A stretch of DNA of 64,000 nt from Paenibacillus oryzisoli (GCF_001653565.1 NZ_LYPB01000044.1:1-64000), one strand, 5' to 3'. Positions 28,848 through 38,238 are shown, counted from the first letter of the stretch. The notes: a model not told the origin generated them from the sequence alone. Made by a program: numbers and translations.

Positions 28848-29875
28848 AAGGCTGTTGTACGACCGATATGGAATTCTCCTTGAATGCGAATATGTTCAAA
28901 AGGCAATGTCGGATTGGCAATCCGCCACAGCATTCGATCCGCTGCACGGTATCCCGTTTGCGAGATAGGGAGAAGCGGCCGTGTAAATTCCGGTAATACA
29001 TCCGTTTGTTCATTGAGGAAACCGACTAAGGAAATATCTTCTGGGATTCGTAGCTGTAAGGCCTTGCAGGTGTCATAAACGACAGTCACCTCATGATCGA
29101 TGCCGCAAATAATGGCAGTTGGCTGGTGTTGTTGAATTTGGGTTGAGAGATGCTTGACCCACTGCAAGTCGGTGTCACGGGCGCCGATGCATTGCTCAGA
29201 CGGTGCAATCGTGTGGCCAGAAGCTTGCATCGCATAGTTGAATGCTTGCCAACGCAGAATAGATCCTCGCTGCATTTGAATGTCACCAACATACATAATG
29301 CGCTCATGACCCCCACTTCGCAGATAAGCTACAGCCTGGCAAGTCGCTTCATAGACATCCCAGATCACACTGTCAATTTTGACACCAGATGGTGGAAAAC
29401 TTAGTAGAATCCGAGGAATAGGAAGATCGAACAGCGCGGCTTCCCACGCCTGAGGGAGAATGCTCGGCGCAATGAATATACCGTCTGCGTATAGGATTCC
29501 TGCCTCCTCCAGCCAAACGGCCATCTTGTCTTGTTTCACACGCTGCGGTAGCATGAGCAGCTCGATGCGATGACCGAAGGAGAAGAAGCGATCTTGCAAC
29601 CCTTCCAGCAATAAGCGGTTATACGATACCGATTCCGCTGTCTGTACAAGCAGAAACCGCAGGCGCTCAGTCGGGTAAGGCGCAATATGATCCAGCCTTA
29701 AAGAGCGAATCTGGTCCATCGTGTAATAGCCAAGCTTCTCGGCTGTGTGAACAATGAGTTGGCGGGTCGCTTCTGACATGCCCTGCTTGCCCTTCAGCGC
29801 TTTATTGACGGTTTGTACCGTTAAGCCAAGCTCCATGGCGATTGTTTTCATCGTAACTGCTTTGCGCGTTGGCAC
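28832..29875 (-). CDS. LacI-family regulator
   Basis: 347 residues. N-terminal LacI HTH (VTMKTIAMELGLTVQTVNKALKGKQGMSEATRQ, about 7-40) and a periplasmic-binding-like effector domain. The hinge motif is less canonical than in LacI itself. GTG start with GGAGG 12 nt upstream. Divergent from the FAD oxidoreductase and SGNH hydrolase pair, which are its likely targets. Confidence 0.9.
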   Translation of the reverse strand: MPTRKAVTMKTIAMELGLTVQTVNKALKGKQGMSEATRQLIVHTAEKLGYYTMDQIRSLRLDHIAPYPTERLRFLLVQTAESVSYNRLLLEGLQDRFFSFGHRIELLMLPQRVKQDKMAVWLEEAGILYADGIFIAPSILPQAWEAALFDLPIPRILLSFPPSGVKIDSVIWDVYEATCQAVAYLRSGGHERIMYVGDIQMQRGSILRWQAFNYAMQASGHTIAPSEQCIGARDTDLQWVKHLSTQIQQHQPTAIICGIDHEVTVVYDTCKALQLRIPEDISLVGFLNEQTDVLPEFTRPLLPISQTGYRAADRMLWRIANPTLPFEHIRIQGEFHIGRTTAFRTSP

Positions 29876-30067
29876 GGATGTATTGCACCTCCATCATGTT
29901 GCTTACGCACACTATATCACGCTTACTTTTTAGATGAAACAAAAATTAAACTAGTTCCTTCGTTACAGCAATCTATAATGAAAACAAAGGCTTTCTGACT
30001 ACGTGAATGCGAAAAATATTGCCGTGCTTAGACTCGCCTATGTCCACCCATTAGGAGGAAAATTCGA
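29876..30067. promoter_or_regulatory. LacI/FAD oxidoreductase divergent promoter region
   Basis: TATAAT at 29974 (plus) could serve the oxidoreductase, with no clear -35. TTTCAT-17-TATAGT on the minus strand could serve LacI. GCTTAC occurs twice 20 bp apart beside the LacI start. No perfect LacI-type palindrome is visible here. Confidence 0.35.
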
Positions 30068-31483
30068 ATGACTCACTCATCTACTACCAATTTATCCGTA
30101 ACTATACCCGCTCAAAAGCTAACTGTCAGTCACACCCCCGATGTCGTCGTTGTTGGCGGTGGTGCCACAGGTATTGCCGCTGCCATTGCGGCTGCGCGAA
30201 ATGGTGCCAGTACCCTCTTAATAGAGCAACGCGGCTATCTGGGCGGCATGGGAACTGCTGCACTTGTTCCTGCATTCTGCCCATATACCGATGGAGAAAA
30301 GCCTGTTATTCGAGGGATCGGCCTCGACTTACTAGAAAAGATGAAACGCGCGGCCGGAGAAGACTTTCTTAACCGGTATGAGAACTTGCTGGACTGGGTT
30401 CCAATCGATGTAGAAACGCTCAAACGCGTTTATGATGCCGAAGTGCTGGCCAGCGGTGCACAAGTGCTCTTCCATACCGTTGCTGATCAAGTGCTGCTCG
30501 ATGGAGATCGCATCAGCGGTCTTGTCATTAGCAATAAATCAGGCCGTTCTGTCGTGCAAGCGAAGCTTTACATTGATGCTTCTGGAGATGCGGATCTTGC
30601 GGCATTGGCTGGGGTTCCTTTTCAAGTCGGCGGTGAAAATGGCGATCTTCAACCTGGTACGATGTGCTACGTCGTGACTGGCGCAGATAAAGATCGTTTC
30701 ACTCAATTCCTCGCAGAAACGGGTCAGCATCCGCAACTTGAAGAACTCGTCACCCTAGCCCAGCAGAATGGGGAACTGCCTGAAGGTCGCAAACGCGTCT
30801 CAGGAATGGCTTGGGTATCGAACTCCGTAGTTGGTTTTAACTTCGGTCACGTCTTCAACATAGACGGAACCAAAGCAGAAGATTTAACTCGTGCCGCGAT
30901 TGAAGGACGTCAGTTAATTGATACCCAAATCCGATTCTTGAAGAAATACGTGCCTGGCTTTGAGAATATTTTCCTTGTTCATTCTGGCGATCAAATCGGT
31001 ATTCGCGAAACCCGCCGCATTCAAGGCGATTATACGCTTGTTGTGGATGATTTCCTCACGATGCGTACCTTCGAGGATGATATAGCCCGTAATTCCTACT
31101 TTATCGATATCCATTTGGCGAATGCCGGATCTTCTATGACAATTAAACATTTGCCAAAAGGAAAATCCCACGGCGTGCCTTATCGCTGTATGCTTCCGCA
31201 AGGCAAATCGAATCTGATCGTCGCAGGACGCTCCGTTTCGTCTGATCGTCCGGTGCAAGGTTCGCTTCGCGTTATGCCGAACTGCTTTGCGATGGGTGAA
31301 GCTGCAGGGATTGCTGCTTCAATGGCGAGTGTTAATGGCGTTGGCTTCCGTGAAGTGTCCATCCCTGAGTTACAAGCTAAACTGATCGAGCAAGGTGCCT
31401 ATCTGGGAGACAATCCAGGGCTGGCGTATGCAGATCGTGAAGTCGCTGTCGGTTCTATACATTACGAAGCAGAGAATGAATAG
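30068..31483 (+). CDS. FAD-dependent oxidoreductase (FAD_oxidored family), L3
   Basis: 471 residues. FAD site PDVVVVGGGATGIAAAIAAARNG (about 24-46), GGMGTAALVPAFCPY, and C-terminal LIVAGRSVSSDRPVQGSLRVMPNCFAMGEAAGIAAS. Clear paralogue of the L2 enzyme. AGGAGG lies 9 nt before the ATG. Seventeen bp separate it from the SGNH gene, so the two form an operon; it may act on the product left after de-acylation. Substrate unknown. Confidence 0.88.
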   Translation: MTHSSTTNLSVTIPAQKLTVSHTPDVVVVGGGATGIAAAIAAARNGASTLLIEQRGYLGGMGTAALVPAFCPYTDGEKPVIRGIGLDLLEKMKRAAGEDFLNRYENLLDWVPIDVETLKRVYDAEVLASGAQVLFHTVADQVLLDGDRISGLVISNKSGRSVVQAKLYIDASGDADLAALAGVPFQVGGENGDLQPGTMCYVVTGADKDRFTQFLAETGQHPQLEELVTLAQQNGELPEGRKRVSGMAWVSNSVVGFNFGHVFNIDGTKAEDLTRAAIEGRQLIDTQIRFLKKYVPGFENIFLVHSGDQIGIRETRRIQGDYTLVVDDFLTMRTFEDDIARNSYFIDIHLANAGSSMTIKHLPKGKSHGVPYRCMLPQGKSNLIVAGRSVSSDRPVQGSLRVMPNCFAMGEAAGIAASMASVNGVGFREVSIPELQAKLIEQGAYLGDNPGLAYADREVAVGSIHYEAENE

Positions 31484-31500
31484 AAAGGGGACGCACTCAC

Positions 31501-32112
31501 TTGCTTAACAAATGGACGGGAAAAACCTGGGGTACCCTTGGCGATAGTATCACCGAAGCAGGTGGATATCAGTCGTTCGTGCAGGAAGCATTAGGCTTCG
31601 CGAGCGTGATCAACTATGGCAAAAGCGGCTGTCCCATGACAGCCGGCGGTGATCGTGACTATGGTGCGACGACGCATGTTGGTCGGACCATCGACTCCTC
31701 CTTGGATTGCGTCACCATCTTCGCTGGGGTGAATGATTACCGGCTAGATAAGCCGATCGGGGAGTTAGGGAGTAAGGACGTGTTTACGTTTCACGGAGCC
31801 TATGCTGCCTTGATCGAAGACATTTTGACGAAAAATCCGAGATGTCGCTTAAGCTTGTGGACGCCGCTGCAGCGGGATAAAGATCAATATGACATTTTCT
31901 ATGTCAACGCTGCTGGCCATCGTCTCGTCGATTATGTGGAGGCGATTAGGCAGATTGGCTTGCTGTATGGACTGCCTGTGCTTAATCTATACGCAGAAAG
32001 CGGCTTAAACAAACTGACGCTGCCCCACTTCACTTCGGATGGCTTGCATCCGAACGAGGCTGGTCATCGACGGATTGCCGATATGGTTGTACCGTTTCTA
32101 TTGGGTTTGTGA
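31501..32112 (+). CDS. SGNH/GDSL hydrolase (esterase), L3
   Basis: 203 residues, a compact single-domain esterase without signal peptide. Block I GDSITEAGG (Ser16), block II glycine in NYGKSGC, block III GVNDY, block V DGLHPNEAGH (Asp and His about 180-183). Removes acyl groups, probably acetyl from sugars. TTG start with AAAGGGG about 10 nt upstream. Ends in a strong terminator. Confidence 0.87.
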   Translation: MLNKWTGKTWGTLGDSITEAGGYQSFVQEALGFASVINYGKSGCPMTAGGDRDYGATTHVGRTIDSSLDCVTIFAGVNDYRLDKPIGELGSKDVFTFHGAYAALIEDILTKNPRCRLSLWTPLQRDKDQYDIFYVNAAGHRLVDYVEAIRQIGLLYGLPVLNLYAESGLNKLTLPHFTSDGLHPNEAGHRRIADMVVPFLLGL

Positions 32113-32142
32113 TGGATACGGAAACAGATAGAAATAATTAGG

Positions 32143-32194
32143 AACAGCCAATCTCAGGCACTAGATGACTGGGGTGGCTGTTTTTTGCTTTTTT
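32143..32194 (+). terminator. rho-independent terminator of L3
   Basis: AACAGCCA/TGGCTGTT stem followed by TTTTGCTTTTTT, 30 bp after the SGNH stop. Confidence 0.88.
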
Positions 32195-32195
32195 G

Positions 32196-32280
32196 TGGGG
32201 GCTGGGGTTGATGATTTGTGCGGGGGCTGTGGCGCGGGGGATTGTTGATTTGTGTGGGGACTGAGGGCGCGGGGGTGGTG
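32196..32280 (+). repeat. G-run tract with imperfect tandem duplication
   Basis: At least six runs of 4-5 G on the plus strand. A unit starting GATTTGTG and ending GCGCGGGGG occurs at 32213-32240 and again at 32247-32275. It could form G-quadruplexes with long loops. It lies just before a four-palindrome element. Confidence 0.6.
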
Positions 32281-32308
32281 AGAGTATAGCTACATGGAGC
32301 AAGGTTAC

Positions 32309-32500
32309 CAAATAACTGGATTTTCTACAGCTATTTCAGCGAATTTAGACTGTTTATTGAGAATAGATGGAAAAACTCCATCTATTCTCAGCCATCTCGG
32401 CAATTTGGGTTGTTTCCGCTAAAATTAGTACATATTTTCCATCTAAATGAATAAATCGATGCGTTCTCGATGAATTAGCTGTATATTTTCCATTTAATCC
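32309..32500. repeat. four-palindrome intergenic element, family A copy 1
   Basis: About 192 bp with four inverted repeats centred near 32323, 32374, 32435 and 32486 (spacing 51, 62, 51). The second is a perfect 14-bp stem, TGAGAATAGATGGA (32358-32371) with loop AAAAC. The fourth has ATTAG/TTAAT ends. It begins CAAATAACTGGA, exactly like copy 2 at 50036. Its last bases supply the final codons and stop of the nuclease-like gene. Confidence 0.75.
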
Positions 32501-33168
32501 ATGTTAGTCAGCAAGCCACTTCCAGCTAATGCATACTTAACGATCCGCTGCCCGCTTCCGCTATATGCAGGTGTGAGCATTCCCTTCGAACAGAGCTTCT
32601 TAAGCATCATGACCGCCGTCCGATGATCAATATCAAAGTGCTCCTCCACATCCTTCGGCCGAATCGGCTCGGCACGCTGGACGGCGAGACGAAGGACTTC
32701 TTTTTCTGCCAGATGTGCCCGTAGAGTAGGTGTTGAACTGGCTTGATATCTTGCCATCACCATTCGCAGTAAGGCTATGCACAACTCTGGTCTCTGCTCA
32801 ATATCATCATAAGCGAAGGAAATGACGTGATATCCCATCGCATGAAGAAATGTTTCGCGATTCAATTCGTTGCAGAATTTCTGCCTGTCCAGATCGCGAA
32901 CATGGGAAGCATACCCTTTAATTTCAATGAGCAGCTTCACAAAGCCTGGCAACCATGCAAAATCCGCAAAGTAGGATCGGCCTCGCCAATCAAGCACCTC
33001 ATACTCAGGATGGAGATTCTCGAAGTCACCACGTAAAGTCCACCAAATTTGTTTGGCAAAAAGCGCTTCCCCGTGCCCGTGTCCTCTCCCCAATCTACCG
33101 CGCCTCTCCCCACTACGATTGTCCAAATGCTTCTTAATAAACACTTCATGCTCTTCCACAACATTCAT
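32494..33168 (-). CDS. orphan nuclease-like protein with winged-helix tail
   Basis: About 224 residues. Central PD-(D/E)XK-type core: FADFAWLPG, then LLIEIKGYASHVRD (Asp, Glu-x-Lys), then GYHVISFAYDDI, as in DUF559/Vsr-like endonucleases. C-terminal winged helix (RPKDVEEHFDIDHRTAVMMLKKLCSKGML, about 178-206). Function unknown; DNA cleavage is inferred. ATG at 33177 or 33168 shares the GGAGAGG site. The 3' end is fused to a family A palindrome element, so the tail may have been altered. A terminator lies in its leader. Confidence 0.72.
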   Translation of the reverse strand: MNVVEEHEVFIKKHLDNRSGERRGRLGRGHGHGEALFAKQIWWTLRGDFENLHPEYEVLDWRGRSYFADFAWLPGFVKLLIEIKGYASHVRDLDRQKFCNELNRETFLHAMGYHVISFAYDDIEQRPELCIALLRMVMARYQASSTPTLRAHLAEKEVLRLAVQRAEPIRPKDVEEHFDIDHRTAVMMLKKLCSKGMLTPAYSGSGQRIVKYALAGSGLLTNMD

Positions 33169-33193
33169 TATTCTCATCCCTCTCCAAATAAAT

Positions 33194-33238
33194 AGAAAAA
33201 CGCCCCGCATCCACTCTGGTAGAATGGAACGGGACGTT
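33194..33238 (-). terminator. terminator after TolB-like gene
   Basis: On the minus strand AACGTCCCG pairs with CGGGGCGTT (one G-U), with inner pairing of CCATTCT and AGAGTGG, followed by TTTTTC. It ends the TolB-like transcript 78 bp past its stop and sits directly before the nuclease-like gene. Confidence 0.75.
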
Positions 33239-33315
33239 CTTCGTCACTTAATTGACATTATAAGGGAATTCCTGACAAATGACTAGCCCTGATCATCGAA
33301 ATTCACTGTATTTAT

Positions 33316-34197
33316 CTAACTCTTCAATTTATAGCTAACGAACGCTAATTTCTGACTATCTGGCGACCACGAATTGACGTTGATTGTTCCTTGACCGCCA
33401 AACAGTGATACTAGTGTCCGAGAGGGACCTCCCTCACTTGCCATCAGTCGGATTTCAACATCTTTGTTCGGAGGATGTGCATTAGGTTCGACATCTCCTT
33501 CTCGATAAACAATATAGGCAACCGTATTCCCATCTGGGGATACGTGAGGAAACCAATTATTACTAGGCTCATCTGTCATTTGTGTCTGCTCACTGCCGTC
33601 CACATTCATTCGCCATACCTGCATCAAGCCGGATCTTGTCGAATTAAACCAGATATGTTGACCATCTGGCGAATACTCAGGACCATCGTCAAGTCCAGGA
33701 ACATCTGTGAGCTGACGCTCCACGCCACCTTGTACCGGAATTGTGTAAATATTGTACACGCCATTTCGTTCCGCACAATAGGATAATTCGCGACCATCCG
33801 GCGACCAGCCATGCAAATAACTTGGCGCCATCGGTGTAATCAGGGCAGGTTGTCCACCAGCTAGCGGAAGGACATAAATACGTGACTGCCCATCTTCCTC
33901 GGTGTGATGACTCACTGCAATCTGCGTATTATCCGGGGACAGCACATGGTCATTGTTACACCAATCCGCATAGCCAGAATCGATTACTTTGCTTTCACCT
34001 GTAGCAATCTCATAGGCATAAAGCAGGCCTCTCCGATTATAGATGAGACGTTCGCCATCACTTGTCCAGTTCGGTGCCTCAATCAAATCATCGACTTCAG
34101 CTAATACCTGACGCTCACTAGTAGCTACATCCACAATTTCAAGCATACTACTAACATACCGTTCTTCCCGCTTACGTGGCTTCTGCAGTGTATTCAT
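33316..34197 (-). CDS. TolB-like beta-propeller protein (PD40 repeats)
   Basis: 293 residues without signal peptide. At least five WD40-like PD40 repeats of the form SPDG/SPDxxxIaF ([73 protein letters not shown]). Cytosolic propellers of this type include oligogalacturonate lyases, but a lyase role here is only inferred from context. ATG at 34197 has AGGTAGG 8 nt upstream. It has its own promoter. Confidence 0.78.
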   Translation of the reverse strand: MNTLQKPRKREERYVSSMLEIVDVATSERQVLAEVDDLIEAPNWTSDGERLIYNRRGLLYAYEIATGESKVIDSGYADWCNNDHVLSPDNTQIAVSHHTEEDGQSRIYVLPLAGGQPALITPMAPSYLHGWSPDGRELSYCAERNGVYNIYTIPVQGGVERQLTDVPGLDDGPEYSPDGQHIWFNSTRSGLMQVWRMNVDGSEQTQMTDEPSNNWFPHVSPDGNTVAYIVYREGDVEPNAHPPNKDVEIRLMASEGGPSRTLVSLFGGQGTINVNSWSPDSQKLAFVSYKLKS

Positions 34198-34222
34198 GGG
34201 CTTCACCTACCTTTTTAGTCCC

Positions 34223-34252
34223 ATCATACTCACTCCATAAAAGCAGTGTCAA
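34223..34252 (-). promoter_or_regulatory. sigma-A promoter of TolB-like gene
   Basis: TTGACA (34252-34247), 18-bp spacer, TATGAT (34228-34223), 26 bp before the ATG. The best consensus -35 in the window. Confidence 0.7.
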
Positions 34253-34292
34253 ATTTGACCAAAACGATACCGTAATGATCCTTTCCATAAGC

Positions 34293-34320
34293 AAAAAAGA
34301 GCTGCTAAACCATCAGCAGC
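34293..34320 (-). terminator. terminator overlapping heparinase stop codon
   Basis: On the minus strand GCTGCT-8 nt-AGCAGC is followed by TCTTTTTT; the stop codon TAG lies at the start of the second arm. Ends the PL6-SGNH-SDR-lyase operon. Confidence 0.75.
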
Positions 34321-36362
34321 CCTTGCTCTGGAGACATGTGAACGGATGTCGTACGACCCTCAAACGTAATACCTAATCGATCTTCGGCAGGATCATATTC
34401 GAACATTGCCCCTGTTCCAACATGATACAGATGAATGAATTTCGCCCGTTTCCCCATCTGGCGATGCAGTAGCGCCGTCAACGGTATGCTAGGATCGATG
34501 GAATGGCCTGTCGTTTGAACTGTTAGCAACTCCTGATTCGGTAACACCATTGCGGTTTGGGAAATCTCGGAACCTTCCTTAAGCCGATACTCCATGCTTA
34601 CATGCAATGCCTCCGGGGCAAAGCGACCCACGATAGGCAAGTCCACCAAGTTCTCATGAATCGAAATAAGCGGGTACTGGAGTGTATCTGCAAAGGAACG
34701 CTCAGTCAGCTGCTTCGATTGTGGCGCAACTACAGGATGCATCCACCATTCGATAGAGAGGTCTTCCTCATTCGTTAGCGTGACCTCGAACCAATCCAAC
34801 AACCAGTCACTTGTTAAAAGAAGATGACGATTCAACAGACCCCCTTCGTAGGCTGCATCACTTTGCAACCATGCGTAGGTGCTTGCTTCCGTTTGTTCAA
34901 AACGCACACAACGCCCCGTATGCTCAGCTTGCGATTTACCACCGAGTGAAACCGTGTTATGGCTGGTGGTCTCACCAAACCACGGGCGCAGCGTGGACCC
35001 ATACGGAACTACGCCGAAATCTGGCGATAGTGTTCGATCTTTATGCATCAATGTGAGATGCAGCTTATCAAGGTGCCCATGGGCGCCCCCGTGTTCGCCG
35101 AAATCCACAAGAAAAGACAGTGGATTACTCGCATGCCTGCCGATCACAAAACCGGAGGCGGGCCAGAGTTTTGAGCCCCGCGGTTCCGCAGGGACGTTGG
35201 AGGGATTCGTGATAGCTGTTGTAGAGCCATACAACAGTGCTTCAAGGCCGCTGCGCGAGCCGTCGGCCGAGCCCATCTGCCGATAGGCCTCGCGCAGAAT
35301 CGGCACGAGGCCCTCCACGGCATAGTGGCTCAGCCCCTGCTCGGCTACCTCCGCGATTTCGCGGGCATAGGGCAGCCGCTCCATCGGACCGTCGTGCAGC
35401 GCTGGCAGCACGCCATGGTCATCGGCGAGCTCCGCGAGCGCCTCCATCATGCCGCGCATGGATTGCCCTAGCGATCCCTCGCTCGCGTACAGATCCTTTC
35501 CACATCGCTTCGCCATCTCAGCGAAGATCAAATACGCCCGCAGCACGAAAACATGATAATACGTGCTGCCTTCGAACTCCAACTGATCGGGCTTCACGCC
35601 GATCGAGAGATGATGACAGAAGCCTCCCTCGGCTTCTACCAATGCCTCAAGCTCATGCCGCTCCCTGCGTGCGGCATATACACAAGCCAACGACGCATTC
35701 AACCATGCGGTATAATTGTTCTCCGCATTGTTCCGCTCGTGGATGAGTATCCCACGATACGCACGCATACTCTCTTCCAATAGATGAAGGAACACGTCTA
35801 CCTTCTGCTGCTCATCTGAGCTGAATACAACGCCTTCATCCACCAACAACACATACGCCCGAATCAGCGTCGTGGACCAGATCGATTCCGTCAGCGCTTG
35901 ATGAAACGCGCGTCCTTTCAGCATCCACGGCTGTGCCTCCGGATGCACAGGATACACCGGAAACTGCGCCGCATAGTCCACGATCAGCCGCTTGCTGAGC
36001 GCAGCATAGGCGTCGTCGCGCAGCGCCGCATACACCCCGGCAGCTCCCAGCGCGATCCGCGCGAGCTGCTGATGCTTATACACCAACCAGGCGCCTCGGT
36101 ACTCGGCGCCCCTCACCACACAGCCGTGCGGACAATGAAATTGCGTCGCATCGGCTACGGAAGGATCGAACAGCAGCTCTGTGTGGTGCTGCGGACAGAC
36201 ATACTGGTGCCACCAGCCGCCTGGCTCCAGTGGAATGATCAGGCTGCCGCTAGCCAGCAGCCCATCCATCTCTTCCTTCAGCGAGTTCGCCACCTCGCTC
36301 GCCCAAGCTAAGCGCTGAACCTTCGCGCGAATCGTCTCCCCCACCCTAACGGCATCGCTCAT
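34305..36362 (-). CDS. heparinase II/III family lyase (oligo-uronan lyase-like), L4
   Basis: 685 residues. N-terminal alpha toroid with a small Cys/His patch (CPQHH, CPHGC), central ERNNAENNYTAWLNASL (about 205-221) and C-terminal sandwich with GEHGGAHGHLDKLHLTLMHKD, as in PL15/PL17-type exolytic lyases. No signal peptide, so it probably trims imported uronan oligomers. Its ATG overlaps the SDR stop (ATGA). Within the PL6 operon this suggests endo-lyase outside, exo-lyase inside. Confidence 0.86.
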   Translation of the reverse strand: MSDAVRVGETIRAKVQRLAWASEVANSLKEEMDGLLASGSLIIPLEPGGWWHQYVCPQHHTELLFDPSVADATQFHCPHGCVVRGAEYRGAWLVYKHQQLARIALGAAGVYAALRDDAYAALSKRLIVDYAAQFPVYPVHPEAQPWMLKGRAFHQALTESIWSTTLIRAYVLLVDEGVVFSSDEQQKVDVFLHLLEESMRAYRGILIHERNNAENNYTAWLNASLACVYAARRERHELEALVEAEGGFCHHLSIGVKPDQLEFEGSTYYHVFVLRAYLIFAEMAKRCGKDLYASEGSLGQSMRGMMEALAELADDHGVLPALHDGPMERLPYAREIAEVAEQGLSHYAVEGLVPILREAYRQMGSADGSRSGLEALLYGSTTAITNPSNVPAEPRGSKLWPASGFVIGRHASNPLSFLVDFGEHGGAHGHLDKLHLTLMHKDRTLSPDFGVVPYGSTLRPWFGETTSHNTVSLGGKSQAEHTGRCVRFEQTEASTYAWLQSDAAYEGGLLNRHLLLTSDWLLDWFEVTLTNEEDLSIEWWMHPVVAPQSKQLTERSFADTLQYPLISIHENLVDLPIVGRFAPEALHVSMEYRLKEGSEISQTAMVLPNQELLTVQTTGHSIDPSIPLTALLHRQMGKRAKFIHLYHVGTGAMFEYDPAEDRLGITFEGRTTSVHMSPEQGLLMV

Positions 36363-37129
36363 CGCATCATCATCCCGCCGTTAACTTCAATCGTTTCCCC
36401 CGTCAGATAGCCAGCTAACTCTGATGCCAAGTACAGAACGGCACCAGCCACGTCCGCTGGTGTGCCTTCACGCCCAAGTGGAATGCCACCGATGGTAGCT
36501 TGACGTGCAGCGTCACTTGTAAAGGTGGCGTGGAACATCGTATTGCCAATGAAACCAGGCGATACATTATTTACAGTAATTCCGCTCGCCGCCACTTCCT
36601 TAGCAAGCCCCTTCGAATAGGCCATCACAGCAGCTTTGCTAGCCGCATAAATGCTAGAACCAGGCCCACCGCCGTTATAGGCAGCAACCGATGACATGTT
36701 AATAATGCGGCCGGCTCCTTTGGCTTTCATGCCGGGCAGCACTCTTTTGCACATAAATACCGCGCTTTTCAAATTCACATTCAGGATTCGTTCGTACATC
36801 TCCTCGGTCATCTCTGTGTTCGGCACGCGCTGCACCAAATGGCCTGCATTATTCACAAGAATATCGATAGAGCCGCCAAAAGCCTCCTCAACCTCGTTCA
36901 CTAACCGATCAATCTGCTCGGAATCCGTCACATCCGCTTGCACAAGAATGGCTTCTCCGCCAGCCTCGCGAATGGCCGCCACGGTTTCTTCTCCCTGCGC
37001 TATGTTTGAAAGACAATTCACGCCAACCTTCGCTCCATTCGCAGCCAAAGCTTGAGCAATCGCTCGACCAATTCCCGCATTCGAACCTGTTACTAGTGCA
37101 ATTTTTCCCGTTAATGTAATTTCATACAT
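36359..37129 (-). CDS. SDR-family NAD(P)-dependent reductase, L4
   Basis: 256 residues, classical short-chain dehydrogenase. Cofactor site TGSNAGIG (about 12-19), NNAG (about 92-95), catalytic Ser in INMSSVAAY and Tyr-Lys in YAASK (about 158-162). FabG-like. In alginate-type pathways an SDR reduces the 4-deoxy-hexoseulose uronate released by exo-lyases; gene order makes that the best guess, not a proof. AGGAGG lies 10 nt before the ATG. Confidence 0.88.
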   Translation of the reverse strand: MYEITLTGKIALVTGSNAGIGRAIAQALAANGAKVGVNCLSNIAQGEETVAAIREAGGEAILVQADVTDSEQIDRLVNEVEEAFGGSIDILVNNAGHLVQRVPNTEMTEEMYERILNVNLKSAVFMCKRVLPGMKAKGAGRIINMSSVAAYNGGGPGSSIYAASKAAVMAYSKGLAKEVAASGITVNNVSPGFIGNTMFHATFTSDAARQATIGGIPLGREGTPADVAGAVLYLASELAGYLTGETIEVNGGMMMR

Positions 37130-37167
37130 ATGATTTCTGCCTCCTATTAAGTGCTTTTATATGTTGA

Positions 37168-38205
37168 TCAACCTTGTGCAGCCCGCAACTTATCTACAAA
37201 AGGTCGTAAAAACCCAGCCAATTGCTCCCCCATCCGACTATGTCCATAATCCGAAGGATGAATTAAATCACTTGTCAAAGACGTAAAATCAATCATAATC
37301 CGCTCCCCATCTAACAGGGTCAAATTTGCATGTTGGCGACTCTCCACGTAGCGCTGCAGCACCTCATTAAATTGCTTTTCTGCCTGGCTAAATGAATGCG
37401 CCTTGTCGTTAAAATATGTTGCCCGATTGGGATATATCGTTGTTGCTAGGATCGGTTTAGTGGGGTGATTACGGATAATGCCATCCAATAAATAGGTTAC
37501 GCGATGTTGAAATTCCTCCGTGCTCACAGTTCCCCTCATATTGACGCCCAACTCCAGATAGGCCAAGTCCCAGTCCTCCCGCTCCACCAAATGATCTGCC
37601 AGTTCTGGCTCACAGCAGCAGGACCCGCTGAGACCTAGATTCAACATATCCATACCAAGACGGCGTGCCGTCTGCTGGACATACCCGTTATAGTGACTCA
37701 ACGCGCCGGCCCCTTGTGTAATAGAGGAACCATAAGCGAGTATTGTTAGTTGTGGTACCTCCCGACGTTCTGGAGGCCTAATCGCATACCCATATGCATC
37801 TATGTCATAAAAGATGGCCGTAAACCGGTCGCAATAGATACGCCACACCTTGGAAGAGAACGCGACATTATCTAGTAACGCTGCCGGTACTTCCAGGAAT
37901 CTTTCTGGTGCTTCCAATTGTAAAGTGGTGACGACGCCAGCCTTTAACTCATAGGCAGCATGGAAAAAATCTCCCTTGAAGACGAGCACACGTCCATCCT
38001 TTTCTTGCGCAGCCATCGTCACCCTGATATTCGCGGCCTCTGTCACAAATCGAATTTCACACCCGCTGGACTCGGCAGCTTTGGTTCTGCCTTTCTCCGT
38101 TAGGGATTCACGAACCTGCTTCGGAAACCGCTGCAGTCTCACTCCTGGTAGATTCGTTCTTGACTCCAACTCCGCAGTATTATGAAACTTCACGTTCTCC
38201 AGCAT
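37168..38205 (-). CDS. two-domain SGNH hydrolase (carbohydrate esterase-like), L4
   Basis: 345 residues. An N-terminal beta-sandwich (about 1-140) precedes an SGNH domain with block I AYGSSITQGAG (Ser near 157), block II NLGLSGSCC, block III LELGVNM and block V DLIHPSDYGH. This layout resembles carbohydrate esterases that remove acetyl groups from polysaccharides. No signal peptide. GGAGA lies 7 nt before the ATG, 33 bp after the PL6 stop. Confidence 0.84.
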   Translation of the reverse strand: MLENVKFHNTAELESRTNLPGVRLQRFPKQVRESLTEKGRTKAAESSGCEIRFVTEAANIRVTMAAQEKDGRVLVFKGDFFHAAYELKAGVVTTLQLEAPERFLEVPAALLDNVAFSSKVWRIYCDRFTAIFYDIDAYGYAIRPPERREVPQLTILAYGSSITQGAGALSHYNGYVQQTARRLGMDMLNLGLSGSCCCEPELADHLVEREDWDLAYLELGVNMRGTVSTEEFQHRVTYLLDGIIRNHPTKPILATTIYPNRATYFNDKAHSFSQAEKQFNEVLQRYVESRQHANLTLLDGERIMIDFTSLTSDLIHPSDYGHSRMGEQLAGFLRPFVDKLRAAQG

Positions 38206-38238
38206 CGCTTCTCTCCACGCTTTCTCTCTATGTTTGAA

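Noticed and set aside
35237..35746. Plus-strand open frame of 169 codons
   Set aside because: It lies antisense inside the heparinase II/III gene, is rich in Arg/Pro/Ser from GC-rich codons, and has no domain or ribosome site.
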